Positions 8,891-17,820 of a stretch of 64,000 nucleotides of DNA are shown here, in pieces. The stretch spans positions 186,001 through 250,000 of the forward strand of contig NZ_CANDOB010000001.1 of assembly GCF_947387515.1 (NCBI RefSeq). Direction: 5' to 3'. Position numbers and translations under genes: made by a program. The notes beneath the pieces are model-generated. The model was not told the DNA's origin and searched no databases. It saw nothing but the letters and a program-made list of their open reading frames with translations. The DNA comes from Alkalihalobacillus sp. CinArs1. Its GTDB lineage: Bacteria > Bacillota > Bacilli > Bacillales > Guptibacillaceae. Within the stretch, counting starts at the first letter, position 1. Every line of letters starts with the position of its first letter.

Positions 8891-10438
8891 TTATAATGGA
8901 ATATTTCCATGTTTCTTCTTAGGACGCTCGTCTTTTTTATTCCGCATTAATTCCAATGCTTCAAGAAGCTTGATTCGAGTTTCTCTAGGGTCGATCACGT
9001 CGTCTACCATGCCACGAGAAGCAGCTATGTACGGGTTTGCAAACTTTTCGCGATACTCTTGAATCTTTGCAGCTCTCGTTTCTTCTGGGTTATCACTTTC
9101 ATTGATTTCCCTTGAGAAGATGACGTTCGCCGCTCCCTCAGGACCCATGACTGCTATTTCTGCATTTGGCCAAGCGTAAACTAAGTCTGCACCTATCGAT
9201 TTAGAATTCAATGCTACATACGCCCCACCATATGCTTTTCTAAGAATTACAGTGATCTTCGGAACGGTTGCTTCTGAATAAGAATAAAGAATCTTCGCTC
9301 CGTGGCGAATAATCCCGCCGTGCTCCTGTTTGATTCCTGGGAAAAAGCCCGTTACGTCCTCAAATGTAATGAGAGGGATATTGAAAGAATCACAAAAGCG
9401 TATGAAGCGTGATAATTTATCTGAAGAATCAATGTCGAGACCGCCAGCCATCACTTTAGGCTGGTTACAAATCATACCGACTGTTTCACCTTTCAGTCTT
9501 GCAAATCCAATTACGATATTCTTAGCGAAATGCTGTTGAACCTCAAAAAATGAACCAGGGTCAACAACCTCTTCGATAACAGTACGAACATCATAAGGTC
9601 GCGTTGAGTCAAAAGGCACGATATCTGCTAAGTCTGCACAGAAATCCTCTCGTTCTGATTCCACCTTAACAGGCGCCTTTTCTTCGTTATTTAAAGGAAG
9701 GTAGCTGATTAAACGACGCACATCTGAAAGAACTTCTTCTTCGGTTTTACCCGTGAAGTGAGCATTACCACTTTTAGATCTGTGGACTTTTGCACCACCT
9801 AAATCTTCCGCGCTTATCTTCTCTCTCGTCACTGTTTCGATTACCTTAGGCCCAGTAATAAACATTTGGCTCGTATCCTCTACCATAAATACGAAATCTG
9901 TTATAGCAGGAGAATACACGGCACCACCTGCACAAGGACCCATGATTACTGAAATCTGTGGGATAACACCGGAATAGATTGAATTACGGTAAAAGATCTG
10001 TCCATACCCGTCTAATGATACCACACCCTCTTGAATCCTCGCACCACCTGAGTCGTTTAAGCCGATAATGGGGGCTCCGTTTCTTGCCGCTAAATCCATT
10101 ACGTTCGCTATTTTCATGGCATGCATTTCTCCGAGAGCGCCACCGAATACTGTAAAGTCTTGCGCAAATAAATAGATCGGGCGACCGTCAACTTTTCCGT
10201 AGCCTGTCACAACTCCTTCACCAGGAGCCTTTTGATCAGACATACCAAAGTCCAACGAACGGTGTTCAATGAACGAATTAAGTTCTACAAAAGAACCTTT
10301 GTCAACGAGTAGATCGATTCGTTCTCTAGCCGTTAATTTTCCTTTATCATGTTGCTTCCTTATTCGTTCATCTCCGCCACCCATCTCTACTTCTCTTCGA
10401 CGATCGTACAGTTCATTAATTTTATCGTACATATCCAT
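8891..10438 (-). CDS. yqjD: Acyl-CoA (propionyl/methylmalonyl-CoA) carboxyltransferase subunit
   Basis: A 515-residue biotin-dependent carboxyltransferase with the tandem crotonase folds of the PCC-beta/MmdA family. The N-terminal half has FAQDFTVFGGALGEMHA and NDSGGARIQEG (oxyanion glycines). The C-terminal half has TFEDVTGFFPG and RKAYGGAYVAL. It transfers carboxyl between biotin and propionyl-CoA or methylmalonyl-CoA. Location downstream of the mutase and epimerase supports propionyl-CoA carboxylase activity. No dedicated biotin carboxylase/BCCP subunit is in this operon; accB and accC lie 29 kb away and serve fatty-acid synthesis. The start ATG overlaps the upstream stop by one base (TAATG) with GGAGG upstream, indicating translational coupling. 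Confidence 0.92.
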   Translation of the reverse strand: MDMYDKINELYDRRREVEMGGGDERIRKQHDKGKLTARERIDLLVDKGSFVELNSFIEHRSLDFGMSDQKAPGEGVVTGYGKVDGRPIYLFAQDFTVFGGALGEMHAMKIANVMDLAARNGAPIIGLNDSGGARIQEGVVSLDGYGQIFYRNSIYSGVIPQISVIMGPCAGGAVYSPAITDFVFMVEDTSQMFITGPKVIETVTREKISAEDLGGAKVHRSKSGNAHFTGKTEEEVLSDVRRLISYLPLNNEEKAPVKVESEREDFCADLADIVPFDSTRPYDVRTVIEEVVDPGSFFEVQQHFAKNIVIGFARLKGETVGMICNQPKVMAGGLDIDSSDKLSRFIRFCDSFNIPLITFEDVTGFFPGIKQEHGGIIRHGAKILYSYSEATVPKITVILRKAYGGAYVALNSKSIGADLVYAWPNAEIAVMGPEGAANVIFSREINESDNPEETRAAKIQEYREKFANPYIAASRGMVDDVIDPRETRIKLLEALELMRNKKDERPKKKHGNIPL

Positions 10439-11274
10439 TATTCCGCCTCCTTTGTATCCTTCTCACATAGTTCGTATAATACTCCCCCAGCTGACTTAGG
10501 ATGCAAAAAGGCAATATTTGCGCCCCCTGCGCCTTTAACAGGCTTTTCGTGAATAAGCTTGATTCCCCGCTCTGAAAGTTCCTGGAGTCGATCTTCAATG
10601 TTGTCAGAAGAAAGTGCGATATGGTGTATGCCTTCACCTCGCTTCTCGATAAAGGAAGCGATAGGACTTTCATCATTTAACGGTTCTAGAAGCTCGATCT
10701 TAGATTCACCGATCTTCAAAAAAGCAATCTTAACTTTTTCAGACGGCACTTCCTCAATGGCTTCAAGCTGAAGATGAAGTGAATCAACGTAAAACGGCAG
10801 CGCTTGTTCAAGGGAAGAAACTGCGATACCTATGTGATCGATTTTCTTAGGAGGTGTATAGACCTCTTCACTTAGTCCATCTCGTTCCCTAACTGCTTTC
10901 TCAATAAAAATAGCCGTTTCTTTTGTGGGAGTTCCTGGGGTAAACACTTTTTGAACTCCTTTTGATTCGAGGAAAGGAATATCTTCCCACGGAATCACCC
11001 CTCCTCCGACTACGATTATATCTTCAGCCTCACGATCTTTAAGCATCGATACAATTTCAGGAAACAACTCATTATGAGCTCCTGATAAACAAGAAAGTCC
11101 GATCGCATCTACGTCTTCTTGGATGGCAGCTGCTACGATTTGTTGAGGTGTTTGTCTTAGCCCTGTATAGATGACCTCCATCCCATAATCCCGAAGAGCT
11201 TGAGCTACCACGAGTGCTCCTCTGTCATGACCGTCTAGTCCTGGTTTTGCAATCAATACACGTATTTTTTTCAT
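10438..11274 (-). CDS. Fusion: B12-binding methylmalonyl-CoA mutase subunit joined to methylmalonyl-CoA epimerase
   Basis: One uninterrupted 278-residue frame holds two enzymes. Residues 1 to about 133 are a cobalamin-binding domain with the DxHxxG signature GLDGHDRG (His16 is the expected lower axial ligand), then the SCLSGAH and GGGVIP loops. Residues about 143-273 are a vicinal-oxygen-chelate fold: KIDHIGIAV (metal His), GEGIHHIAL (second His) and LYELCEK (Glu). A short PPKK linker joins them. The first half completes the mutase whose large subunit is encoded just upstream. The second half interconverts (S)- and (R)-methylmalonyl-CoA and corresponds to B. subtilis YqjC. The fusion would pass product between consecutive steps. 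Confidence 0.9.
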   Translation of the reverse strand: MKKIRVLIAKPGLDGHDRGALVVAQALRDYGMEVIYTGLRQTPQQIVAAAIQEDVDAIGLSCLSGAHNELFPEIVSMLKDREAEDIIVVGGGVIPWEDIPFLESKGVQKVFTPGTPTKETAIFIEKAVRERDGLSEEVYTPPKKIDHIGIAVSSLEQALPFYVDSLHLQLEAIEEVPSEKVKIAFLKIGESKIELLEPLNDESPIASFIEKRGEGIHHIALSSDNIEDRLQELSERGIKLIHEKPVKGAGGANIAFLHPKSAGGVLYELCEKDTKEAE

Positions 11275-11291
11275 AGCATCCCACTCCCCAG

Positions 11292-12950
11292 TTAAACTCC
11301 TGTATATTCTCCAAATTCTTCTCTAAGTACGCCACAAATTTCTCCCACTGTGCAGTAATCTTTCACACACTCTAAAATAAGCGGCATTAAATTGGCATCA
11401 CCTTTCGCGCCTTCTTTTAATTCTGCTAACCGAGCGCTCACTCGACTAGAATCTCTACGACTTCTAAGTTCTGTTAGTTTTTCGATTTGTTTTCGTTGAA
11501 GCTCTGGATCGATACGGTGTAATTCAGGCTTCGGTTCATCTTCTAATGTATATTTGTTCATGCCTACAACGATTTCTTCCCCAGATTCAATCTTCTTCTG
11601 CGTTTCATACGCTGCCTGATGTATTTCACGCTGCATATAGCCCTGTTCAACTGCGGACACTGCACCACCCATGTCATCGATCTTCTCGATATAATTAAAT
11701 ACATATTCTTCTAGCTCATCTGTTAACTTTTCAATATAATAAGAGCCGCCTAATGGGTCAACTGTGTCGGTCACACCACTCTCATTTGCAATAATCTGCT
11801 GAGTACGAAGTGCAATTCGAGCAGAGTCCTCAGTAGGAAGAGCAAGTGCTTCGTCCTTGGCATTTGTATGAAGGCTCTGCGTCCCACCTAGAACCGCAGC
11901 TAAAGCCTGTATCGTAACCCTTACTATATTGTTATCAGGCTGCTGTGCGGTCAGCGTTGAACCAGCAACTTGAGTATGGAAGCGCAGCTGCAAGCTCTTA
12001 GCCTTCTTAGCCCCATAGCGTTCCTTCATGATTTTTGACCAAATTCTTCGTGCTGCTCTGAACTTCGCAACCTCTTCTAAAAATTGATTATGCCCGTTGA
12101 AAAAGAACGCAAGGCGAGGAGCAAAATCATCAACTGCTAGCCCAGCTTCAATCGCAGCATCTACATAAGCGATACCGTTCGCAATCGTAAACGCAAGCTC
12201 CTGAGAAGCTGTAGAACCCGCTTCACGAATATGGTAGCCAGAAATACTGATCGTGTTCCAACGCGGCACATGTTCTGCACAATATGCGAATATATCCGTG
12301 ATTAACCTCATCGATGGTTTAGGTGGAAAGATGTAAGTTCCTCTTGCAATATACTCCTTCAAAATATCGTTCTGTATCGTACCTGAAATTTCGCTTTGAG
12401 AAACACCCTGCTTTTCAGCTACAGCAATATACATAGCAAGTAATACAGCAGCAGGGGCATTGATGGTCATGGAAGTACTAACTTTGTCTAACGGTATATC
12501 TTTTAAAAGCGCTTCCATGTCATCGAGTGAATCGATCGCTACTCCTACTTTCCCCACTTCACCTTTTGCCATCATATCATCAGAGTCATAACCGATTTGC
12601 GTTGGTAGATCGAACGCTACTGATAAGCCGGTTTGACCTTGATCTAGTAGATACCTAAAACGAGAATTCGTTTCTTCAGCAGATCCAAATCCTGCGTACT
12701 GCCTCATCGTCCACGTTCGCCCTCTGTACATCGTCGGTTGAATACCACGTGTATAAGGGTACTGACCTGGAAAACCAAGTTTCTTCATATATGTTTCATC
12801 TAGCACATTTGGGTGAGCAAGACGATCTATTTCGATTCCTGAACTCGTAACAAACTCTTCCTTCTTCTCAGGAAATTTGTTTAATAACTTCTCAGTTAAC
12901 GCTTTCCATTCTTCGAATTGCTTTTGAAAATCCTTCTGATCTGTTGTCAT
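11292..12950 (-). CDS. mcmA: Methylmalonyl-CoA mutase, catalytic (large) subunit
   Basis: A 552-residue TIM-barrel mutase subunit of the two-polypeptide type. It lacks the C-terminal B12 domain, which is supplied by the next gene. Signatures include [24 protein letters not shown] at the substrate channel, [28 protein letters not shown] and GGTQSLHTN. It converts (R)-methylmalonyl-CoA to succinyl-CoA with adenosylcobalamin. The ATG at 12950 has GGGAGG seven bases upstream; the ATG six bases before it is too close. Eighteen bases separate it from the fusion gene. No meaB/ArgK G-protein chaperone gene is next to it. Confidence 0.94.
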   Translation of the reverse strand: MTTDQKDFQKQFEEWKALTEKLLNKFPEKKEEFVTSSGIEIDRLAHPNVLDETYMKKLGFPGQYPYTRGIQPTMYRGRTWTMRQYAGFGSAEETNSRFRYLLDQGQTGLSVAFDLPTQIGYDSDDMMAKGEVGKVGVAIDSLDDMEALLKDIPLDKVSTSMTINAPAAVLLAMYIAVAEKQGVSQSEISGTIQNDILKEYIARGTYIFPPKPSMRLITDIFAYCAEHVPRWNTISISGYHIREAGSTASQELAFTIANGIAYVDAAIEAGLAVDDFAPRLAFFFNGHNQFLEEVAKFRAARRIWSKIMKERYGAKKAKSLQLRFHTQVAGSTLTAQQPDNNIVRVTIQALAAVLGGTQSLHTNAKDEALALPTEDSARIALRTQQIIANESGVTDTVDPLGGSYYIEKLTDELEEYVFNYIEKIDDMGGAVSAVEQGYMQREIHQAAYETQKKIESGEEIVVGMNKYTLEDEPKPELHRIDPELQRKQIEKLTELRSRRDSSRVSARLAELKEGAKGDANLMPLILECVKDYCTVGEICGVLREEFGEYTGV

Positions 12951-13000
12951 CCCCATTCCTCCCTGTCTAGTCGCATTATGCCGAAATAAGATGTCTAACT

Positions 13001-13034
13001 TATATACTATTCTTCATAAAGAAAGCGTTTTCCT
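13001..13034 (-). promoter_or_regulatory. Possible mcm operon promoter region with a CcpA cre-like site
   Basis: On the minus strand AGGAAAACGCTTTCT (13020-13034) matches the cre pattern WTGNAANCGNWNNCW with one mismatch. A TATATA at 13001-13006 could be the -10 element, which would put the cre over the -35 position (13024-13029). This arrangement would give catabolite repression of the methylmalonyl-CoA operon. The -35 itself is poor, so promoter assignment is tentative. Confidence 0.45.
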
Positions 13035-13151
13035 TCCTGGATACGAAAAAATTGTAGAATCAGCTCAGAAGTTGTTCGTTTATTAAGCTTGTACCTCCAT
13101 ACAAATACATGTAAAATAACGATAGAATGTTCAATTGAGGGAGGGACTTTC

Positions 13152-13244
13152 ATGCCCCGAAAAACAACGAAGGTCGTTGTATACATCATGATCATCTCGA
13201 TGCTACTAAGCTTATTTGCTGGAGCTACAGCGATGTTATTTTAA
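13152..13244 (+). CDS. prli42: Stressosome-associated membrane peptide Prli42
   Basis: A 30-residue peptide with a basic N terminus (MPRKTTK) and one hydrophobic helix (VVVYIMIISMLLSLFAGATAMLF). This is the size and pattern of Prli42, which in Listeria anchors the stressosome to the membrane through RsbR. The ATG is preceded by GGGAGGG at a good distance, and the terminator follows 12 bases after the stop. It is divergent from the mcm operon. Assignment rests on length, topology and motif resemblance, not on an alignment. Confidence 0.75.
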   Translation: MPRKTTKVVVYIMIISMLLSLFAGATAMLF

Positions 13245-13255
13245 AAAATATAAAA

Positions 13256-13298
13256 ACAGAAGGTGCTGTCTTAGTGTAAGACAGCACCTTCTGTTTTT
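13256..13298. terminator. Bidirectional terminator between prli42 and the L,D-transpeptidase gene
   Basis: An 18-base-pair perfect stem (13256-13273 with 13277-13294) and a three-base loop, flanked by T-runs on both strands. It ends prli42 and the convergent L,D-transpeptidase gene. The transpeptidase stop codon (13271-13273) lies inside the stem. Confidence 0.93.
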
Positions 13299-13804
13299 TG
13301 TTTCGAAAGAGCACCAACTTTTATTGCTAACGTTTCAAAGGATTCAGGGCTCGTTGTGATCAAAACTTTTGTTCCGATCGGTACCTCTTCGAACAGCTTT
13401 TCAATCTCTTCATTATGAAGTCTCACGCAGCCTGCTGTTACATACTTTCCGATCGATGAAGGTTTATTCGTACCGTGTAATCCATATATTCTTCCATCTG
13501 TATCCTCCGCATCAAAACCGATCCATCTCGTTCCTAACGGGTTTTGTTTATCACCGCCGGCAATGTTTTTCTTTCGATAATAAGGATTTACAGCCTTTAC
13601 AACGATCGTGAATGTGCCTTCTGGGGTCAACTCATTACTTTTACCGGTAGCTACAGGTAAAACTTTCTCGATCCTTCCTTGTTGAATGAATGCGACTTGA
13701 TTCGTCTTCTTGTTTACAATAATATATGGATCCCCAACTATGGTGTCACCAAGCGGGAAGATGACCGACATCGTAAGCAACATTGTGAAAAAGAACGATC
13801 CCAA
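13271..13804 (-). CDS. yqjB: L,D-transpeptidase (YkuD domain, YqjB type)
   Basis: A 177-residue protein with an N-terminal hydrophobic segment (about 4-22) and a YkuD catalytic domain. The active-site signature HGTNKPSSIG...TAGCVRLHN gives His110 and the nucleophile Cys126. The family forms 3-3 peptidoglycan cross-links or attaches proteins to the wall. No LysM domain is present, so wall targeting is by the membrane segment or signal peptide. Translation appears to start at TTG 13804, six bases after GGGGGG. B. subtilis YqjB occupies the same place beside yqjA. Its C terminus is encoded within the terminator hairpin. Confidence 0.88.
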   Translation of the reverse strand: MGSFFFTMLLTMSVIFPLGDTIVGDPYIIVNKKTNQVAFIQQGRIEKVLPVATGKSNELTPEGTFTIVVKAVNPYYRKKNIAGGDKQNPLGTRWIGFDAEDTDGRIYGLHGTNKPSSIGKYVTAGCVRLHNEEIEKLFEEVPIGTKVLITTSPESFETLAIKVGALSKQKTEGAVLH

Positions 13805-13849
13805 GAAAAACCCCCCTTTTTCTTCTTAGGATGCATCGTTGCAATGAAA

Positions 13850-14818
13850 TCATTCGTCCTTTGAAAAAGCTCCTGGCTTTAAGTACCGCTTTAATAATAG
13901 ATACTGTTCGATCTCGTTCAAGAAATGGTGAAGGGCAGAACGTGTTTCAAACTCTGATCGATCTGATGGTAACGCTGAATTTCTAAACTCTTCTCTCATT
14001 TCGTATAGCTCATTAAGAAAGACGCTTGCCGTATTTTGCGGCTTTACAGCATGACTTAATTTCTCCATAAACTCAGCCATCTTCTGTCCTTGTATGTAGG
14101 TTTGATCAAGAGAAGAAATGATCGGAAGTAACCTTTCTAGTATGAAAAATTGCTTTTCACGCATTTTAAAGTACTTATAATATTTATCATCATCACGCAG
14201 CATATGGTTCTCGATATCTTTGAGCGCAATGCTTTTCGCTTCTTGTAGAGCATCTCCGACTTCAAGCATCTCTTTACCATCCCAGGAACTTTCCCCATGT
14301 CTAAGATAGACGGCATATTCCATCAAGATCACCGAAAACTTTTCTTCAATCTGTACCCTGTACTTCAACAAATCTTTTTCTAAATTAGGCATATAAAGAT
14401 TAAATAGCAGCGCCACCCCTATTCCAATCACAATAATCGCTACTTCATTGAAGACGATATCCCAACTTATCGTACCAAAATTATAAATATGAAGAATGAT
14501 AACTGAACTTGTAATGACGCCTTCCGTCGCTTTTATTGCAACTACTGCTGGAATAAACATAAGTAGCAATAGGGATATACTTAACGGATTGTACCCGATC
14601 CCCTCAAAAAATACTGCACTAAACAAAATTCCAAGCAAACAGGCAAGAAACCTTTGCCACGAACTAAGAAACGACCGTTTCGTCGTAGGTTTGATACAGA
14701 GTATCGTAAGGATCCCCGCTGAAACATAGTTATCTAGTGAGAATATTTGTGCGATAGTGATCGCTGTTCCTGTACCTATTGCGGTTTTTAATGTTCGATA
14801 ACCGATTTTCAGTTTCAA
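13850..14818 (-). CDS. yqjA: Aromatic acid exporter-family membrane protein YqjA
   Basis: A 322-residue protein, the same length as B. subtilis YqjA. The N-terminal half has about five to six hydrophobic helices (residues about 5-145) of the ArAE_1/DUF939 type, including IGYRTLKTAIGTGTAITIAQ and LLGILFSAVFFEGIGYNP. The C-terminal half is a long cytoplasmic helical domain (YRVQIEEKFSVILMEYAVYLRHGE onward). The family is linked by similarity to aromatic-acid efflux; function here is unproven. It is probably upstream of yqjB in one transcript, with 45 bases between them. Confidence 0.85.
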   Translation of the reverse strand: MKLKIGYRTLKTAIGTGTAITIAQIFSLDNYVSAGILTILCIKPTTKRSFLSSWQRFLACLLGILFSAVFFEGIGYNPLSISLLLLMFIPAVVAIKATEGVITSSVIILHIYNFGTISWDIVFNEVAIIVIGIGVALLFNLYMPNLEKDLLKYRVQIEEKFSVILMEYAVYLRHGESSWDGKEMLEVGDALQEAKSIALKDIENHMLRDDDKYYKYFKMREKQFFILERLLPIISSLDQTYIQGQKMAEFMEKLSHAVKPQNTASVFLNELYEMREEFRNSALPSDRSEFETRSALHHFLNEIEQYLLLKRYLKPGAFSKDE

Positions 14819-14900
14819 TTCCTATTCTTCCTTCCACCTCGTTATACTTCCTTAATATCCTACAAAGTCTCATCCTTAAACGGAAACCTTCTAAAATAAC

Positions 14901-14934
14901 AGAAAAAAGGCAACAGGTCCAAGCCTGCCGCCTT
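14901..14934 (-). terminator. Intrinsic terminator of brxB
   Basis: Minus-strand AAGGCGGCAGG pairs with CCTGTTGCCTT (G-U pairs at two places), followed by six Ts. The same positions are mismatched on the plus strand, so it serves brxB. Confidence 0.85.
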
Positions 14935-14940
14935 CTATTA

Positions 14941-15369
14941 TTAGCAATATTTATTGAAAAGGTATTGAAGCATTCCCACTACTTCTTCCGGGTCGCTTCC
15001 TTCGATCTCGTGACGCTCTACCATGTTGATGATCTCTCCATCTTTGAGAAGTGCAAATGAAGGAGAAGATGGTGCGAATCCAGTAAAGTAAGAACGTGCT
15101 TTTGCAGTAGCTTCTTTATCTTGGCCTGCGAAAACGGTTACGAGATGATCAGGTGTTTTCTCGTTAGAAACAGCTACTTTGGCTGCAGGACGTGCAACGC
15201 CCCCAGCACAGCCGCACACTGAGTTGACCATTACAAGAGTCGTTCCTTTTTTCGCCATAACTTCTTCAACTTCTTCAGAAGTCGTTAGTTCTTGATAGCC
15301 AGCAGCTTTAATCTCTTCTCTTGCTGTAGCGACCACATCATTCATAAATAGATTAAAATCCATAGACAT
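14941..15369 (-). CDS. brxB: Bacilliredoxin BrxB (YqiW)
   Basis: A 142-residue thioredoxin-like protein with the CGC motif (Cys52-Gly-Cys54, in NSVCGCAGG) that defines the BrxA/BrxB family. Bacilliredoxins remove bacillithiol from S-bacillithiolated proteins after oxidative stress. The conserved ARPAA segment and the [15 protein letters not shown] strand are present. The ATG at 15369 has GGGAGG about nine bases upstream. It is a single gene between two terminators, next to the bkd operon as in B. subtilis. Confidence 0.93.
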   Translation of the reverse strand: MSMDFNLFMNDVVATAREEIKAAGYQELTTSEEVEEVMAKKGTTLVMVNSVCGCAGGVARPAAKVAVSNEKTPDHLVTVFAGQDKEATAKARSYFTGFAPSSPSFALLKDGEIINMVERHEIEGSDPEEVVGMLQYLFNKYC

Positions 15370-15454
15370 TCCATAATTCCTCCCTTAACTCGGTACATCT
15401 TACATTATATTGTATCGCGAATGCGTTGAAAATTCCAAGAAACCTTTTTGATTA

Positions 15455-15489
15455 TTAAAGAAAATGGCCGTCTCATCGTTGAGACGGCC
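15455..15489 (-). terminator. Intrinsic terminator of the bkd operon
   Basis: GGCCGTCTCA at 15466-15475 pairs with TGAGACGGCC at 15480-15489, loop of four. Read on the minus strand it is followed by ATTTTCTTT. It lies eight bases after the bkdB stop. Confidence 0.9.
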
Positions 15490-15496
15490 GATTTTA

Positions 15497-16798
15497 TTAG
15501 TAAACAGAAGTATTTTCTTTAGAAATATTCTCGAGGTTTTGTTTCACACGCGCAAGGAATTTACCACAGATCATACCATCCAACACACGGTGATCTAAAG
15601 ATAAACATAAGTTGACCATGTGACGAGCGCCAAACATTCCATTATCCATAATAACTGGACGCTGAACGATACTCTCAACTTGAAGAATAGCAGCTTGAGG
15701 GTAGTTAATAATCCCCATTGACTGAACAGAACCAAATGATCCTGTGTTATTTACCGTAAAGGTTCCACCTTGCATTTCATCGCCTTTAAGCTTACCTGTT
15801 TTTGCTTTTTTAGCAAGCTCTGTTACTTCACGAGCAATGCCTTTGATGGATTTTTCATCAGCGTTTTTAATAACCGGAACAAATAGAGAGTCGTCAGTAC
15901 CAACTGCAATCGAGATGTTGATGTCTTTCTTCTGAATGATTTTGTCACCAGCCCACATCGAATTCATTTGAGGGAATTCCTTTAAAGCTTCGACAACAGC
16001 TTTCACGAAGAAAGCAAAGAATGTTAAGCTATAGCCTTCTTTTTTCTTAAAGTCATCTTTAATACTGTTTCTATATTCAACTAAGTTCGTCACATCGACT
16101 TCTACCATCGTCCACGCATGAGGAGCTTCATGCTTACTGCGAAGCATATTGTTAGCGATCGCACGACGAACACCGGTTACAGGAATCTCAATATCACCTT
16201 CACCAACAGGAACTTCTGCTGCTTCCTTCTCAGGCGCTGCTTGAGGAGCTTTTGGAGCACTCGGTGCTTCTTGAGGTGCTGCTTGCTTCGGCGCTTCCTT
16301 CTCGGCTTTAGGTGAAGGAATTTCACCAGAATCTATAATCTTCTGAAGATCTTTTCTAGTAATTCGTCCACCTTTACCTGTACCGCTTACTTGATCAAGG
16401 TCGATGTCGTGCTCTTGTGACATGCGTAATACTGCAGGAGAGTAACGCTTCTTCATCGGTTGATCTTCCTGCTCTTGTTCTTTCTTATCTTCTGAAATAT
16501 TCTCTATCGCTTTTTGTCCAGTAGAGTCTTCTTGCGTCTCTTCAGCAGAACCTCCACCTTCAATTTCAATATAGCAAACAAGTTCACCGACTTCTAACGT
16601 GTCACCTTCATTAGCTACAAGTTCTTTAATCTTGCCTGTAAAAGAAGATGGCACTTCAGCATTTACTTTGTCTGTATTGACTTCCGCGATTGGATCATAC
16701 TTATTAACAGTATCGCCAACTTCAACTAGCCATTTTTCTATCGTACCTTCAGTGACACTTTCTCCCAACTGAGGCATCAATATTTTCTCAACTGCCAT
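15497..16798 (-). CDS. bkdB: Branched-chain 2-oxoacid dehydrogenase E2 (lipoamide acyltransferase)
   Basis: A 433-residue E2 core protein. It has an N-terminal lipoyl domain (about 1-78) with the lipoylated lysine in NTDKVNAE. An acidic linker leads to a peripheral-subunit-binding domain (about 118-155, RYSPAVLRMSQEHDID). A Pro/Ala-rich hinge follows (about 165-195), then the catalytic acyltransferase domain ending in DHRVLDG. It passes the branched acyl group from E1 to CoA, giving isobutyryl-, isovaleryl- and 2-methylbutyryl-CoA, primers for branched fatty acids. Last gene of the bkd operon, 26 bases after bkdAB. Confidence 0.95.
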   Translation of the reverse strand: MAVEKILMPQLGESVTEGTIEKWLVEVGDTVNKYDPIAEVNTDKVNAEVPSSFTGKIKELVANEGDTLEVGELVCYIEIEGGGSAEETQEDSTGQKAIENISEDKKEQEQEDQPMKKRYSPAVLRMSQEHDIDLDQVSGTGKGGRITRKDLQKIIDSGEIPSPKAEKEAPKQAAPQEAPSAPKAPQAAPEKEAAEVPVGEGDIEIPVTGVRRAIANNMLRSKHEAPHAWTMVEVDVTNLVEYRNSIKDDFKKKEGYSLTFFAFFVKAVVEALKEFPQMNSMWAGDKIIQKKDINISIAVGTDDSLFVPVIKNADEKSIKGIAREVTELAKKAKTGKLKGDEMQGGTFTVNNTGSFGSVQSMGIINYPQAAILQVESIVQRPVIMDNGMFGARHMVNLCLSLDHRVLDGMICGKFLARVKQNLENISKENTSVY

Positions 16799-16824
16799 GC
16801 TATAACCTCCCTCGAAATACGCTT

Positions 16825-17808
16825 TTAGTATTCAGCAAGCTCTCGCATTGCTTTTTCAACTTTATCAGGATTGATCATGAAGTACTTCTCCATCGGTGGT
16901 GAATAAGGCATTGCCGGAACATCTGGACCTGCAAGGCGCTGTATTGGAGAATCTAAATCGAATAGACACTCTTCAGCAATGATGGCAGATACTTCACTCA
17001 TGATACTACCTTCTTTGTTGTCTTCTGTTACGAGAAGTACTTTTCCAGTTTTCTTAGCTGCTTCAACGATCGCTTCACGATCTAACGGATATACTGTGCG
17101 AAGATCGAGAATATGAGCTGAGATGCCGTCCTTCTCGAGTTTTTCAGCTGCTTGCAAAGCAAAGTGAACACATAGACCATATGTAATAACGGTAATATCT
17201 TCACCCTCACGCTTCACGTCTGCTTTACCGATTGGAAGGGTGTAATCTTCTTCAGGCACTTGGCCTTTTATTAAACGGTAAGCACGTTTATGTTCAAAGA
17301 ATAAGACTGGATCTTCATCTCTGATAGCTGCCTTTAGTAAGCCCTTCGCATCGTATGGAGTAGAAGGCATTACAATTTTCAATCCTGGAACATTTGCAAA
17401 CAATGCTTCAACAGATTGTGAATGGTACAATGCACCATGGACGCCGCCACCGTAAGGAGCTCTTATCGTGATCGGGCAGCTCCAATCGTTGTTGGAACGG
17501 TAACGAATCTTCGCAGCTTCTGAAACGATTTGGTTAACAGCTGGCATAATAAAGTCAGCAAACTGCATCTCAGCAACAGGTCTCATACCGTACATCGCTG
17601 CACCAATTCCAACTCCAGCAATCGCAGATTCTGCTAGTGGTGTATCGATCACGCGATGCTCTCCAAACTCATCATAAAGGCCATCTGTCGCTCTGAAAAC
17701 GCCACCTCTTACACCAACATCTTCTCCAAGTACAAATACCTTCTCATCACGCTGCATTTCTTCTCTTAGTGCTTGTGTGATTGACTGAATATATGAAATG
17801 ACTGGCAT
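16825..17808 (-). CDS. bkdAB: Branched-chain 2-oxoacid dehydrogenase E1 beta
   Basis: A 327-residue transketolase-like E1 beta subunit. Characteristic segments are VFVLGEDVGVRGGVFRAT, the IDTPLAESAIAGVGIG stretch, EMQFADFIMPAVNQIVSEAAK and RAPYGGGVHGALYHSQS. With BkdAA it forms the heterotetramer that decarboxylates 2-oxoisovalerate, 2-oxoisocaproate and 2-oxo-3-methylvalerate on thiamine diphosphate. It starts 12 bases after the bkdAA stop, consistent with equal expression of the pair. Confidence 0.95.
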   Translation of the reverse strand: MPVISYIQSITQALREEMQRDEKVFVLGEDVGVRGGVFRATDGLYDEFGEHRVIDTPLAESAIAGVGIGAAMYGMRPVAEMQFADFIMPAVNQIVSEAAKIRYRSNNDWSCPITIRAPYGGGVHGALYHSQSVEALFANVPGLKIVMPSTPYDAKGLLKAAIRDEDPVLFFEHKRAYRLIKGQVPEEDYTLPIGKADVKREGEDITVITYGLCVHFALQAAEKLEKDGISAHILDLRTVYPLDREAIVEAAKKTGKVLLVTEDNKEGSIMSEVSAIIAEECLFDLDSPIQRLAGPDVPAMPYSPPMEKYFMINPDKVEKAMRELAEY

Positions 17809-17820
17809 TATTACTCCCCC

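Noticed and set aside
12951-13151. Cobalamin riboswitch ahead of the mcm operon
   Set aside because: No B12-box-like core or long structured leader is present; the gap is short and holds a cre-like site and the prli42 start.
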